A stretch of 64,000 nt of DNA from Streptomyces triculaminicus (GCF_017349075.1 NZ_JAFMOF010000007.1:62001-126000); one strand, 5' to 3'; shown: positions 1 to 9,367, counted from the first letter of the stretch. Made by a program: numbers and translations. Notes: a model not told the origin generated them from the letters alone.

Positions 1-984
1 TCCGCGCGAGCGGAGGTGAGCCGCGGCCGAGGGCACCGTCGTAGCGACGCCCGAGGTGAGCTCCGCGCGAGCGGAGGTGAGCCGACACGGCTCGGCAGGA
101 ACGGCTCTGGCGCGAGGTGAGCTCCGCGCGAGCGGAGGTGAGCCGCGGCGGCGGACGTCGCCGCGCCCGCCTCAGCCGTGAGCTCCGCGCGAGCGGAGGT
201 GAGCCGCGCCTTCTACGCCTCTACCAGCAGCGACCTGCGTGAGCTCCGCGCGAGCGGAGGTGAGCCGCCACTTGGTGCGGGGCCGGCACACCACTTCCTG
301 TGAGCTCCGCGCGAGCGGAGGTGAGCCGGCGAACAGAGTCCCGTCGTAGGCTGTCTGGATGTGAGCTCCGCGCGAGCGGAGGTGAGCCGGAACCCTCGTG
401 ACCGACACCGCCGAGATCCGCGTGAGCTCCGCGCGAGCGGAGGTGAGCCGATGACGATAGGCGCTCCCCTCGTCCGAGCGGGGTGAGCTCCGCGCGAGCG
501 GAGGTGAGCCGTTCAGGAGGGTCTTCGCGGCGTCCTTGATGACGTGAGCTCCGCGCGAGCGGAGGTGAGCCGTGCCCGGTGACGAAGAGGTGAGAGAGGG
601 GTTGGTGAGCTCCGCGCGAGCGGAGGTGAGCCGGTCGGTGCTCCAGGGTCCGGTCCGGCGGTAGCGTGAGCTCCGCGCGAGCGGAGGTGAGCCGTCGCCC
701 GGTGGGCCGCCGGAGTCAGCCCCACCGTGAGCTCCGCGCGAGCGGAGGTGAGCCGCATGGCGGCTTCAGCTTCTCCGACGACATCCGGTGAGCTCCGCGC
801 GAGCGGAGGTGAGCCGCACCCTCAGTGCGTGGATGGCCGCCCCGTCCAGTGAGCTCCGCGCAAGCGGAGGTGAGCCGTCCTGCGGCAGCATCGCCAGGCG
901 CGCCCAGGCGTGAGCTCCGCGCGAGCGGAGGTGAGCCGCCACCGCTCGCCCTACCCGTGAACTCCACACAAGCGGCAGTAGGCC
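1..984 (+). CRISPR. CRISPR array 1, type I-E repeats, leader outside window
   Basis: Fifteen complete 29-bp repeats start at 56, 117, 178 and then every 61 bp to 910, plus a repeat cut by the window start (1-23). Spacers are 32 nt. The repeat holds the stem CTCCGC/GCGGAG around a GCGA loop and ends in GTGAGCCG, which fits the Cas6e-generated 5' handle of type I-E crRNAs, so the crRNA strand is plus and the leader should lie left of the window. The repeat at 849 has one substitution in the loop, and a strongly degenerate repeat sits at 957-984 after an 18-nt gap. Decay at the right end is what a trailer end shows. Confidence 0.97.
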
Positions 985-1045
985 AAGGACGTAGGACCCC
1001 CAATTCTCCGCAGCCCTTATGTGCTACCGCTAACTCTGCAGGCTT

Positions 1046-1402
1046 TCAGGGTCTGAGCCGCTGTTCCTGGGGGTCGTAGCACACAAGCCTCATCGATGAA
1101 GCGACGTGCGCAGCATAGGCCGATGCTTCGTCGGCCATGCTATACCGCACCGGGAAGTAGATCAGCGGGCCACGAGCCTCGCTGATCAACGGCTCGGTGC
1201 TCCACGGCGAGGCGTCGTCTTCATCTTCTGTGAGATCAGGCCACCGGCTCAGCAAAGCGGCAACGTACCCGGCTATGCGTGCGGTTGGCGGGTGCTTGGT
1301 GCCGAGGCCGATGTAGTGCTCGTACAGGTCACGGAAATTCCGGCCCGCAGTGGCGTCATCCGCCGGGTGTTCCCCCTCCCAGACCGCAATGTCGTAGCTC
1401 AT
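1046..1402 (-). CDS. conserved hypothetical protein, 118 aa
   Basis: The protein starts MSYDIAVWEG from an ATG. It is acidic and compact, with no signal peptide or membrane segment. It resembles a short Streptomyces family of unknown function that begins MSYDIAVWEG and has an alternating hydrophobic/acidic pattern; I do not know its role. The strand matches the downstream dnaB-like gene, but a gap of about 190 bp after that gene's stop argues against tight coupling. Its position beside a CRISPR trailer suggests accessory cargo. Confidence 0.65.
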   Translation of the reverse strand: MSYDIAVWEGEHPADDATAGRNFRDLYEHYIGLGTKHPPTARIAGYVAALLSRWPDLTEDEDDASPWSTEPLISEARGPLIYFPVRYSMADEASAYAAHVASSMRLVCYDPQEQRLRP

Positions 1403-1590
1403 GGCCGCAGCCTGTCACGCGCAACTGACACTCATGTCCCGCGCAGGGCATGGGGCTCACCAGAAGCTCACAGCTGCAGACCCGTGATGCTCCCTTCGCA
1501 GTATCGGCCCGGTCCCCGGCAGCTACCCCAAAGAAGAACATTCCCCGCAGGGCCGTGCCACAAGGTTCTGTGTATGTCCGCGCGCTGTGG

Positions 1591-2997
1591 TCAGCGGGCG
1601 AACGAGGCCAGGCGGGCCATGTGGCCCTGGAAGATCAGGCTGACGATGCGGCCGCTGGCGCCGTTGCGGTTCTTGGCGACGATGGCTTCGACTTCGCCGG
1701 CCTTGGGGCCGGTGTCGGTGCCGTCTTCGGCGAGTTCGCGGTGTAGCAGGACGATGATGTTGGAGTCCTGTTCGATGGCGCTGGATTCCTTGAAGTCTGA
1801 GACGAGGGGGCGTCGGCCGACTGCGCCGCGGTTGAACTGGGCGAGGGCGACGACGGGGACCTGGAACTCCATGGCGATGAGCTTGAGGCCGCGGCTGATC
1901 TCGGCGACTTGCTGGGCGCGGTTGTCGGTGGCTTTGCCGCCTTCGGGGGTCATGAGCTGGAGGTAGTCGGCGACGACGATGGCGGGTGGGTTGTCGCGGG
2001 CGGTCATCCAGCGCATGCGGGCCCTGATTTTTGACAGGGTGAGGTTGGCGGAGTCGTCGAGGACGAAGTTCTTGGCGTTGGCGAGCTGGTCGGCGACTTT
2101 GGCGATGCGGCCCCAGTCGGCTTCGGTGAGCTTGCGGCGGACGAGGTGGTCGAGGTTGACGCCGGCTTCGGCTGCGGTGAGGCGGGCCATGAGCTCGTTG
2201 CCGCCCATTTCCATGCTGGCGACGAGGGCGGGCTTGTTGCGCTTGAGGGCGACGTGGGCGGCGAGGTTCATGCCGAAGAGGCTCTTACCGCCGGCGGTCG
2301 CGGCGCCGATGGTGATGAGCTGGCCGGGCTTGAGCTCGATGATTTCGTTGAGGTCGCGCCAGGGGGTGTCGAGGGCCTGGGGGTCCGTTCCTGCTTGGAG
2401 TTCGTCGAGGAATCCTTCCCAGCGGTCGGCGACGGAGAGCAGGGGTATGGCGTCGGTGGTGCCGGTGGCGGCGGCCTGGACTTCGGCCATGGCCCCTTCG
2501 ACGATCCGGTCGGCGTCGTCCAGGCCCGCGTAGGCCATGGTGACCATGCGTGTGCCGGCTTCGATGACGCGTCGGAGTGCGGCTTTCTCGCGGACGATCT
2601 CGGCGTAGTACTCGGCGTTTGCGGCGGTGGGGACGGTCTGGACGAGGGTGTGGAGGTAGGGGGCGCCGCCGACCTTGGCGAGGTCGCCGCGTTTGGTGAG
2701 TTCGGCCGTGACGGTGATCGGGTCGATCGAGGTGCCGCGAGTGCTGGCGGCGTACATGTCGAGGATGGTGCTGTAGATCGTCTGGTGGGCGGGCCGGTAG
2801 TAGTCGGTGGGGTCCTTGATGACGGCTGCGACGGTCTCGATGGCCTGGGCGGAGAGCATCAGGGCACCGAGGGAGGACTGTTCGGCCTCCAGGTCGTGTG
2901 GTGGTTCGCGGTGGAAACCGCCGTCCTCCGGGGGCAGCTCGTCCGCAGGCAGGGCGGAGTGGCCGTTGGCGGGTCGGGGGACCTCGGCGATGCTCAC
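1591..2997 (-). CDS. DnaB-like replicative DNA helicase
   Basis: A 468-aa hexameric-helicase-type protein, close to the usual DnaB length. The N-terminal helicase-interaction domain covers about residues 33-140 (DLEAEQSSLGALMLS, then TVPTAANAEYYAEIVREKA). The RecA-like core has a Walker A of the form GAATAGGKSLF near residue 235, where typical DnaB has GxxxxGKT. A Walker B VVADYLQLM follows, then AQFNRG and the ESSAIEQDSN segment. It would unwind DNA at the replication fork. In Streptomyces linear plasmids such as pSLA2 a DnaB-like Rep2 works with a DNA-binding Rep1. The gene here lies just downstream of a winged-helix gene that holds iterons, so I infer it is the plasmid helicase rather than the host DnaB. 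A perfect 25-bp palindrome lies 55 bp upstream of its start. Confidence 0.9.
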   Translation of the reverse strand: MSIAEVPRPANGHSALPADELPPEDGGFHREPPHDLEAEQSSLGALMLSAQAIETVAAVIKDPTDYYRPAHQTIYSTILDMYAASTRGTSIDPITVTAELTKRGDLAKVGGAPYLHTLVQTVPTAANAEYYAEIVREKAALRRVIEAGTRMVTMAYAGLDDADRIVEGAMAEVQAAATGTTDAIPLLSVADRWEGFLDELQAGTDPQALDTPWRDLNEIIELKPGQLITIGAATAGGKSLFGMNLAAHVALKRNKPALVASMEMGGNELMARLTAAEAGVNLDHLVRRKLTEADWGRIAKVADQLANAKNFVLDDSANLTLSKIRARMRWMTARDNPPAIVVADYLQLMTPEGGKATDNRAQQVAEISRGLKLIAMEFQVPVVALAQFNRGAVGRRPLVSDFKESSAIEQDSNIIVLLHRELAEDGTDTGPKAGEVEAIVAKNRNGASGRIVSLIFQGHMARLASFAR

Positions 2998-3051
2998 GTT
3001 GGGTGGGTCCGTTTCTGAGTTTTCGAGCGGCAGCCGGGGCTACAGGGGGCT

Positions 3052-3076
3052 GGACCCATAACGGCGTTATGGGTCC
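3052..3076. promoter_or_regulatory. CATAACG-N-CGTTATG palindrome, copy a
   Basis: Perfect 25-bp palindrome with a single central G; arms extend GGACC beyond the shared core. It lies between the rep-like gene and the dnaB-like gene, 55 bp upstream of the helicase start. It is one of seven copies between 3.05 and 17.64 kb. Candidate partition site, origin element or operator. Confidence 0.7.
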
Positions 3077-3183
3077 AAGGGTCCGGGGGGCACTAGCCGG
3101 TGAGTTCTCGGGTCACTCCTCGGTCTCGCGCCCGCCGTCTCCGCTGGTGTGCGACGACGGCGAGTGGGGTGGGCGGGCAGGGG

Positions 3184-3609
3184 TCAGGAGACAGCTGACA
3201 GGGGTCGTGCAGCGGACGGGTGGCATTGGGGGCACGGGCTGACCACGGTGCAGCCTTGCTCGTCCTCGGCGCTGCGCAGGCGTGAGACCTCGTCGCATTC
3301 CAGTGCCCCGCAGTAGGGCCGGATACCGGGTTCGCGCTGGGCTGGGACGGGCATGGCGGCTTCCTGGGTTCTGTCGAACCGGGCGAGGCGGCGCTTGCAG
3401 TCGGGGTGCAGCGCGGCGCGGCCCAGGTCGTGCCAGGTGCGTTCGCCGGCGAACCGGGCGATGGTGCGCAGTGCCTCGGGGGTGGGGTAGTCCTCAGCGA
3501 GGTCGGGGAGCTGTTCGGTGAGCTGGCGGCGGGTGGAGGCGGGTGGGCGCGGGCGGTTGGCGCCGTCGGCCCATGCCTGCAGCACGAGCTTGACCAGCTC
3601 GGGGTCCAC
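3184..3609 (-). CDS. C-terminal part of Rep-like protein, 141 aa, separated by an in-frame stop
   Basis: This reading frame starts with GTG and carries a Cys-rich tail (PYCGALEC, then CPQCH) that may bind zinc. It is in exactly the same frame as the winged-helix gene at 3757-4434. By my translation the only stop between the two is the TGA at 3757-3759; the linker 3610-3756 reads through as a Pro/Lys/Thr-rich segment. It may be a separate short protein translated from the GTG, or the C-terminal domain of an interrupted 420-aa Rep protein. The linker overlaps iteron DNA, so DNA constraint could explain its odd composition. Confidence 0.6.
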   Translation of the reverse strand: MDPELVKLVLQAWADGANRPRPPASTRRQLTEQLPDLAEDYPTPEALRTIARFAGERTWHDLGRAALHPDCKRRLARFDRTQEAAMPVPAQREPGIRPYCGALECDEVSRLRSAEDEQGCTVVSPCPQCHPSAARPLSAVS

Positions 3610-3756
3610 GGAGTGGTCGGTGTTCGTGCTCTCCGGCGCAGCCGAGGTCTCTCTCTTCTTCGTGGTGCTGCTTGTGGGGGTGGTGGAGGCCTCGGTGGTG
3701 GGTGCGGGAGAGGGAGAGCTTTTTGGGGGCTTCTTTGGGGGCGGCGTTTTCGCTGG

Positions 3757-4434
3757 TCAGAGGCTTGTCGGCGTTTTTCCGTCCGGGTGAGGCGGATTTC
3801 CGTCCCGGCTGGTCGGAAATCCGTCGAGGGTGGGCGGATTTCCGACCATCGATGTGAGCTGGGGTTTCGCTGCTGGGGGCTGGTCGGTTCGATGGTCGGA
3901 AATCCGGCCTTCGAACTTCTGCACTCCGGTGGCGGTGCGGGTGTGGGTGGGTGGCTGGGGCGGGTTGTCCCGCCAGTCGGGCACGTAGGCGTCCAATTTG
4001 TCCCAGACGTTCCGCCAGCCCGTGTAGACCTCGGGGGGCAGGTCATTGACCTGGTAGCGGCGGAAGCTGTTCTGGATGGCGCCCTTGCCCGCCGAGGTGA
4101 CCAGTCGGCCGCCGTCCGGGTTCACCACCAGGTCGTGGGTGGCGAGCAGGCGCAGAGCGTCCTTGACCATGGTCGGGCTGGCGGGCTTGCCGTTGACGCC
4201 GGGCAGCAGCCAGCACAGCTGGTCCAGGGACATACGGCGCAGGCCGCCGCCCACACGGCGGGCGGTCTCCGAGACCATCGACCGCAGCAGCAGGTACAGG
4301 TGCAGTGCCGTCCGGGTGAGATCGGGCTGCAGCAGGATCCAGTCGCGGACCTGGGTGTAGGACCAGTAGTCCGTGATGTCGCCGGTGAACTCCAGCAGCT
4401 CTTCCCCGGCGAACGGGTCCGATGTCATGCTCAT
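3757..4434 (-). CDS. winged-helix replication-initiator-like protein
   Basis: About 225 aa. The N-terminal 130 residues look like tandem helix-turn-helix segments (WSYTQVRDWILLQPDLTRTALHLYL, shortened here; then LRRMSLDQLCWLLPG and SPTMVKDALRLLATHDLVV). The rest is a Pro-rich low-complexity tail encoded by the iteron region. A GGGGGAGGGG ribosome site precedes two close ATGs at 4434 and 4428; the second has the better spacing. It sits immediately upstream of the dnaB-like helicase on the same strand, the order known for rep1-rep2 of pSLA2-type Streptomyces linear plasmids, where iterons also lie inside rep1. I infer an origin-binding function. The end at 3757 is a TGA that may interrupt a longer protein. 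Confidence 0.7.
   Translation of the reverse strand: MSMTSDPFAGEELLEFTGDITDYWSYTQVRDWILLQPDLTRTALHLYLLLRSMVSETARRVGGGLRRMSLDQLCWLLPGVNGKPASPTMVKDALRLLATHDLVVNPDGGRLVTSAGKGAIQNSFRRYQVNDLPPEVYTGWRNVWDKLDAYVPDWRDNPPQPPTHTRTATGVQKFEGRISDHRTDQPPAAKPQLTSMVGNPPTLDGFPTSRDGNPPHPDGKTPTSL
3772..3906. other. iterons, probable replication origin inside the rep-like gene
   Basis: Four exact or near-exact 13-bp repeats of GGTCGGAAATCCG in alternating orientation: inverted at 3793-3805 (one change), direct at 3811-3823, inverted at 3835-3847, direct at 3894-3906. A weaker copy lies at 3772-3784. They fall in the low-complexity 3' part of the rep-like gene. Repeats of this kind inside a rep gene are the signature of theta-type origins in Streptomyces linear plasmids. 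Confidence 0.75.
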
Positions 4435-5298
4435 CGCCCCTCCCCCGCACACTGCGTAGGGGCGGTGACGGCGCTGGTCCCGGCCGCGGCGAAGAGGCCA
4501 GAGAGGAAGCGGTGCAAGCCCGTGTCGTACGGGCCGGTGCTGGGTAGTGTCGCGTCGTACATGGTGGCTGTGGTCACCCCGAAAGTCGGGGAGCCATACG
4601 CCGGCGAGCGATCACCAGATCAGTGACACAGGACACGCGTACTGCACCGCGTCCGGAAGTCTGGCTATTCTGGTACCGGTGACCGCGCCCCCGTGGGGAC
4701 GGGAGCCTCGGTTTACCGCCGACGTACGACTCAGGCTGTGGAGGCTGGGAGTCGTCTTCTTTGATGGCCGTTCCTGTTGTGGCGACAGGAACGGCCATCG
4801 GCGTTACGGGGCCCGTACGGTCATGGTGGCTCCCACAGCAGAATCTGCAGGGATGACCGGCCGGGGCACGGCGTGGCCGTGCCCGGTGATCCCGCGCCCG
4901 GCATGTGGCAGGGCAGGGCGCGGAATCATGAGGGGCGGCGTGCTGAGGTGGCGTTCTCTTGAGGGGTACGGCCGGCGGTCCCGTGACGGAGGACGCGCCG
5001 ACGTGCCGCACGGTGGCGGCTGCCGACGGATGCCGGTCGGCATCTGTACCCTGCTCATTGCAGGCACCCTTCTTCAGACGCAGCTGGAGTGTCTGATCGT
5101 CCGTCGGGCTTCCACACACCGACGAGCGACCGGCCAGGCCCCCACATACGGGGCCTGATCGCGTTTACGGACTTATCTTCCTCCATCGGGCTGACACTCC
5201 CGGCACACATTCCCCTCCGGAGTGTCGGCGAGGCGGCTGGCGTTACGGCCATCGCGTTCCCTTTCGTCACCGAAGCTTGTACCTGACAGCCCGTGGGG
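4435..5298. other. gene-free region between rep and parB
   Basis: About 860 bp with no frame of convincing coding character on either strand. It contains a perfect 15-bp hairpin (4763-4799) and a weaker 8-bp inverted repeat (5193-5200 with 5219-5226) just downstream of the parB stop, which may act as the parAB terminator. Confidence 0.5.
4763..4799. terminator. perfect 15-bp hairpin
   Basis: Arms 4763-4777 and 4785-4799 (GATGGCCGTTCCTGT and its complement) around a 7-nt loop. There is no T-run, so it could be a GC-rich Streptomyces terminator or a DNA element of the origin region. Confidence 0.5.
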
Positions 5299-6357
5299 CT
5301 AGACCACCTCGAGCAGAGCCTCTGCCAGTTGCCGCAGATCCGCCGGACGCATGCGCTCACGCAGGATCCGCAGCACCTCCGACGGGTCGTCCCACGGAGC
5401 CTCCGCACCGTCACGAGCCGCGACGGGCCGGGCATCCTCGGACCGCGGAGCAGCCGTACGGGCGGCCGGCAACGGCGAGACCTGCGGCGCAGGACTGGCC
5501 TCCGTCGCAGAGGTCGCCACACTCGGGCCGCTGGGAGCCGACTCGCTGCGGACCTCGGAGGCCGCAACGCCGATAGGCATGGTGTCGACACCTGCCCCTG
5601 CGGAGACCTTCGCCCGGCGTCGCTGTTCCTTTTCCTCCGCCTTGCGCTGCGCCTCCGCAGCGCGGGCATCGGCCTTCTGCCGCTGCTCGTCGGGAGAGAG
5701 CCTCGACAGGCCGCGCACGTGCTCGACCTTGCGCACGCCGGCCTCGAGGTCGGCCTGCAGCGAGGGGTCCAGCTCGAGCAGGGACAGACGCTGGGAGATG
5801 AACGGCTGGGTGACGCCCAGACGCTTGGCTGCCTTGCCCTGGCTGCCGTAGTGCTTCACCAGCCGCTCGAGAGCGGCCGCCTCCTCCAGATCGGAGAGCC
5901 CCTCGCGCTGGTAGTTGGCGACGAAGGCCGCCTCGAGCATCGCCTCGTCGGACGTCACGAAGTCGTCGTTGACGACGTACTTGACGCTCTCCAGGCCGAC
6001 CTCACGCGCAGCGGCGAGACGACGGTGACCATCGACCACGACATACCGCGCGCCGTCCTCGAGGTCACCCGCCCGCCCCGGATGACTCCTGAGGTAGGCA
6101 TCGACAGTGGCCACGGTGATGGCCTGGACGAGGCCCACCTCGCTAATCGTTGACGCCAGATCTGAGACGTCTCCGACCTTCTCGCGAGGGTTATCCGGGT
6201 TCTGGCTGATAAGCGACAGAGAGAGCGTCGCAGGCATCGCCGGCGCAGCCCCCGCAGTGGGCGCCTCCGTCACAGCGGCGATCGCCGCGCGACGCGCGCT
6301 GACAGGACGGGCCTGCCCGAAGGAGCCGGCTCCCAGACGGTCGGCTGCCCTGGTCAC
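5299..6357 (-). CDS. parB: ParB-type partition protein
   Basis: 352 aa. The ParB N-terminal nuclease-like fold has box I SQNPDNPRE near residue 51 and box II VVDGHRRLAAA near 109; chromosomal ParB usually has GERR where this has GHRR. A central helix-turn-helix (GKAAKRLGVTQPFISQRLSLL) spans about residues 173-195. A charged Ala/Glu/Lys linker follows, then a C-terminal helix likely to dimerise. It binds centromere sites and works with ParA to segregate the replicon. Its ATG overlaps the parA stop by 4 nt, so the two are translationally coupled. The start region is Ala-rich with a GTG/ATG choice, but the ATG in the overlap is the natural start. Candidate binding sites are the seven palindromes listed separately. 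Confidence 0.92.
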   Translation of the reverse strand: MTRAADRLGAGSFGQARPVSARRAAIAAVTEAPTAGAAPAMPATLSLSLISQNPDNPREKVGDVSDLASTISEVGLVQAITVATVDAYLRSHPGRAGDLEDGARYVVVDGHRRLAAAREVGLESVKYVVNDDFVTSDEAMLEAAFVANYQREGLSDLEEAAALERLVKHYGSQGKAAKRLGVTQPFISQRLSLLELDPSLQADLEAGVRKVEHVRGLSRLSPDEQRQKADARAAEAQRKAEEKEQRRRAKVSAGAGVDTMPIGVAASEVRSESAPSGPSVATSATEASPAPQVSPLPAARTAAPRSEDARPVAARDGAEAPWDDPSEVLRILRERMRPADLRQLAEALLEVV

Positions 6358-7571
6358 GCGACCTCCCTCGCCAGCGCCCGCATGTTCGCCGCCTGCTCAC
6401 ACGACGGCGCATACGACAGAAGCGGCTGCTTCATACGCACTGCCTCCCGCTGCTCACGGAGCTCAGGGATGACACCGACGACCCGCGGATCCTTCAGGCT
6501 CTTCCACGACTCCAGGGAGGAGGTGGTGACGTAGCCGCGCCGTGCGTCGTAGAGATTGACGATGAGTCCGAGGTAGTCCAGCTCGATCTGCATGTCATCG
6601 CGCAGGTCCTCGATCTGCGCGATGAGGAGCTCGTAGGCATCGGCCGAGCTGTCCTCGGCCTGCACGACGATCCCGATACCCGAGGCCCCCGGGGCCTCGC
6701 CGTCCCGGCGCCGGCCGTAATACACCGCGGCGTCCATGCTCATGCCCAGGCTGGGGGGGCAGTCGATGACGATGACGTCGTAATCCTGCTCGAGCGGAGC
6801 GAGGGTGCGCTCGAGCGCGGCCTCACGGAACCGCACCCGCGACAGGAGGACATCGAGGAGGAAGGCATCGGTGCAAGCGGGAAGAAGGTGCAGCCGACCG
6901 CCGAAGTGGTCCTCGTCGATCGGGATGATCAGATCGCGCAGCTCGCCCTTGGGCTCACCCGCCATGTGGTTGGCCAGGCTGTCGCCACCGATGGGCAGAC
7001 GGGCGTGACCGAGCTGCTGAGTCAGGTGGCCCTGCGGGTCGAAGTCGACCATAAGGACCCGGAGCCCCAGACCCTGCAGCTTCGCGATCTCCGCGTCGGT
7101 GCCCGAATCGGTCATCGTCCGGTGCACACGGACCGGACGGTCCTGGGCGGGGTCCTCGGCGTAGGCCTCGGCGATGCCGGCGGTGATGGTGGTCTTACCG
7201 ACACCGCCCTTCTGGTTGCAGATGATCTTCCGCTTGGCGATGGACGGACGCGCATCGGACGGAGCGGGGTTCTTGTCGAGCCACAGCTGGACAGACTGCG
7301 CGAGCCCTTGGATAAGGGACACCCCGCGCTGGCTGGAGTCGGCCCGGAACCCCTCCCACTGGCCTTCCGGCAGCCAGGTGGCGAAGGACTCGGCGCCACT
7401 GGTATCGATGGACGCGGGATTCGAGCCCAGGCTCCGCCACGCGGTGATGCCGGCTTCCACCGCATCCTGGATGTCGATACCCAGCTGGGCGGTGCGGATC
7501 TTCAGGCTCTGCCGAAGCGCCGCCGGCAGTTTCGATACGACCTTCTCGCGGTCGCTCTGAGGAGACGTCAT
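6354..7571 (-). CDS. parA: ParA-type partition ATPase
   Basis: 405 aa from the ATG beginning MTSPQSDREK; upstream in-frame codons lack a credible start. About 110 N-terminal residues look like a helical DNA-binding extension, as in type Ia ParA proteins. The deviant Walker A CNQKGGVGKTT lies near residue 118, Walker A' VDFDPQGHL near 178, and Walker B VIVIDCPPSLGMS near 254. A short insertion separates the P-loop helix from the A' strand. It drives segregation by ATP-dependent DNA binding and often represses its own promoter. It is the first gene of the parAB operon; about 270 bp separate its start from the nearest CRISPR relic, leaving room for the promoter. Confidence 0.93.
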   Translation of the reverse strand: MTSPQSDREKVVSKLPAALRQSLKIRTAQLGIDIQDAVEAGITAWRSLGSNPASIDTSGAESFATWLPEGQWEGFRADSSQRGVSLIQGLAQSVQLWLDKNPAPSDARPSIAKRKIICNQKGGVGKTTITAGIAEAYAEDPAQDRPVRVHRTMTDSGTDAEIAKLQGLGLRVLMVDFDPQGHLTQQLGHARLPIGGDSLANHMAGEPKGELRDLIIPIDEDHFGGRLHLLPACTDAFLLDVLLSRVRFREAALERTLAPLEQDYDVIVIDCPPSLGMSMDAAVYYGRRRDGEAPGASGIGIVVQAEDSSADAYELLIAQIEDLRDDMQIELDYLGLIVNLYDARRGYVTTSSLESWKSLKDPRVVGVIPELREQREAVRMKQPLLSYAPSCEQAANMRALAREVA

Positions 7572-7839
7572 GCGGGGCAGCTTACTAACATCGAGGGCTG
7601 TAAGTGCCCATGGGGCGTTAGTGTCTGATGATTCGCCTGAATGGACGGTGTCCCGCTTGGGGCATCCCGCCCTCCTGGAGGAGAGACGAAAGTGACATTT
7701 CTGCCACAAATCACTGAATCTGCTGCTGTTGTTTGTAGTCCTGCCTGAAGCCGGAGGACACCTAAGTTGGGACGTACTCAGGCTGTGCGGCGCTCAGATC
7801 GTGCACCCGTCAGAGCAGTGCCCCCCGCCTCGCCCGAAT

Positions 7840-8162
7840 CAGCTCACCTCCGCCTGCGCGCAGCTGACGCATCTGGTTGCTGCCCGGTTCTACGACCCTG
7901 GCTCGCCTCCTCGTGTTCTGAGCTCGCATGCACTTGCGCAGTTCACGCTGGCTCGGAACAGGCACACCGCCGCATGTGCGGAGCCAGGTCATGGACGAAA
8001 AACCGACCGTCGAAGAAACCGCCGCATCTCCGCTTATGCAAAGCTCACATCGGCGACCCCGACTCATGCTCGTTTGCCACCTCCGCTCGCCCGGAGCTCA
8101 CAGACCACCGGAGAACAGTCTCCGGTGGTCATCCGACTCACCTCCGCTCGCGTGGAGTGGCC
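7840..8162 (-). CRISPR. decayed CRISPR array
   Basis: About six degenerate repeats at roughly 60-bp spacing (near 7840, 7899, 7959, 8020, 8073 and 8134), each retaining parts of CTCACCTCCGC and GGAGCTCAC. They are in the same minus orientation as arrays 2 and 3. Most repeats have several substitutions, so processing is unlikely. Confidence 0.75.
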
Positions 8163-8213
8163 TTGCAGACAGGATCCCGTCTCAGGGTGGTCCTAGCGCT
8201 GCGAGAGCTCAGG

Positions 8214-8230
8214 CCATAACGACGTTATGG
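8214..8230. promoter_or_regulatory. CATAACG-N-CGTTATG palindrome, copy b
   Basis: Perfect 17-bp palindrome with central A. It lies between the decayed array on the left and the trailer end of array 2 on the right, in a block that is repeated around copy c. Confidence 0.7.
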
Positions 8231-8302
8231 GGCTGAGGCTTAGGTGATGACGTACCTCCATGCTCGGAGCTGCTGCTGCGGAAAACCGACCGTCGAAAAG
8301 GA

Positions 8303-9367
8303 AGACTCACCTCCGCTCGCGCGGAGCTCACGCGGACGCGGTCACCGTGACAGACCTCGCCAACGGCTCACCTCCGCTCGCGCGGAGCTCACGACGCCTT
8401 TCTCCTCGACTCCGCGCTGACCCTCGGCTCACCTCCGCTCGCGCGGAGCTCACCACGTGGCCCACCGGTGGAACCCGAACGGGTACGGCTCACCTCCGCT
8501 CGCGCGGAGCTCACGACATGACCGACTGGAAGAGCTGGGCGGAGAACGGCTCACCTCCGCCGCGCGGAGCCCACTTGGACCTGCTGCCTGATGGGTCGAC
8601 CGTCGGCGGCTCACCTCCGCTCGCGCGGAGCCCACAAGAAGGGGATACTCAGGCCGACGGCCAGGAACGGCTCACCTCCGCTCGCGCGGAGCCCACGACG
8701 ATGTCCGTCAGCTGGGCGGGGGAGAGGGCGGCTCACCTCCGCTCGCGCGGAGCCCACAGCTTCTCTGTCCCACTCGACGTCGGCGGGGACGGCTCACCTC
8801 CGCTCGCGCGGAGCCCACCGGACCAGCCAACTCGCGCCTCAGCGTGCGGACGGCTCACCTCCGCTCGCGCGGAGCCCACGACGCCCTCGGACTGGTAGAG
8901 GGCAAGGGCGCCGGCTCACCTCCGCTCGCGCGGAGCCCACGCGTACGGGCGCTCATCGCGGTTCACCCGGCTCGGCTCACCTCCGCTCGCGCGGAGCCCA
9001 CAGGCCACTGCGGCGCCCAACCCCGGACCACCCCGGCTCACCTCCGCTCGCGCGGAGCCCACTCGTCTAGAGAGACCACCATGCAGCGCGACGGCGGCTC
9101 ACCTCCGCTCGCGCGGAGCCCACGCCCGGCCGGTCTTCGACGGACTGGTCCCCGACGGCTCACCTCCGCTCGCGCGGAGCCCACATGATCTCGCCTTCGC
9201 CTACCGAGTACCGCACCGGCTCACCTCCGCTCGCGCGGAGCCCACGGGGTGTACGGCGCGCTGTTCTCCACGCGCGGCGGCTCACCTCCGCTCGCGCGGA
9301 GGCCACTAGATGGGCGTCGGTCCCGGCGATCGCGAGCAGGGCTCACCTCCGCTCGCGCGGAGCCCAC
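8303..9367 (-). CRISPR. CRISPR array 2, 18 repeats
   Basis: Eighteen repeats start at 8303, 8364, 8425, 8486, 8547, 8607 and then every 61 bp to 9339; seventeen spacers of 32-33 nt. The repeat at 8547 is 28 bp (one base lost). On the crRNA strand (minus) repeats end in GTGAGCCG with stem CTCCGC/GCGGAG. The four trailer-side repeats begin GTGAGC, while almost all leader-side repeats begin GTGGGC. The repeat at 9278 has an extra change. The leader is on the right at 9368. Confidence 0.97.

Noticed and set aside
172..1003. Open frames within the CRISPR arrays with repeated Leu-Thr-Ser-Ala-Arg-Ala-Glu words
   Set aside because: They are translations of the 61-bp repeat-spacer period. The same holds for frames in arrays 2, 3 and 4.
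4763..4799. Hairpin considered as a second CRISPR-related or att element
   Set aside because: No second copy in the window and no flanking integrase; a terminator or origin hairpin is simpler.
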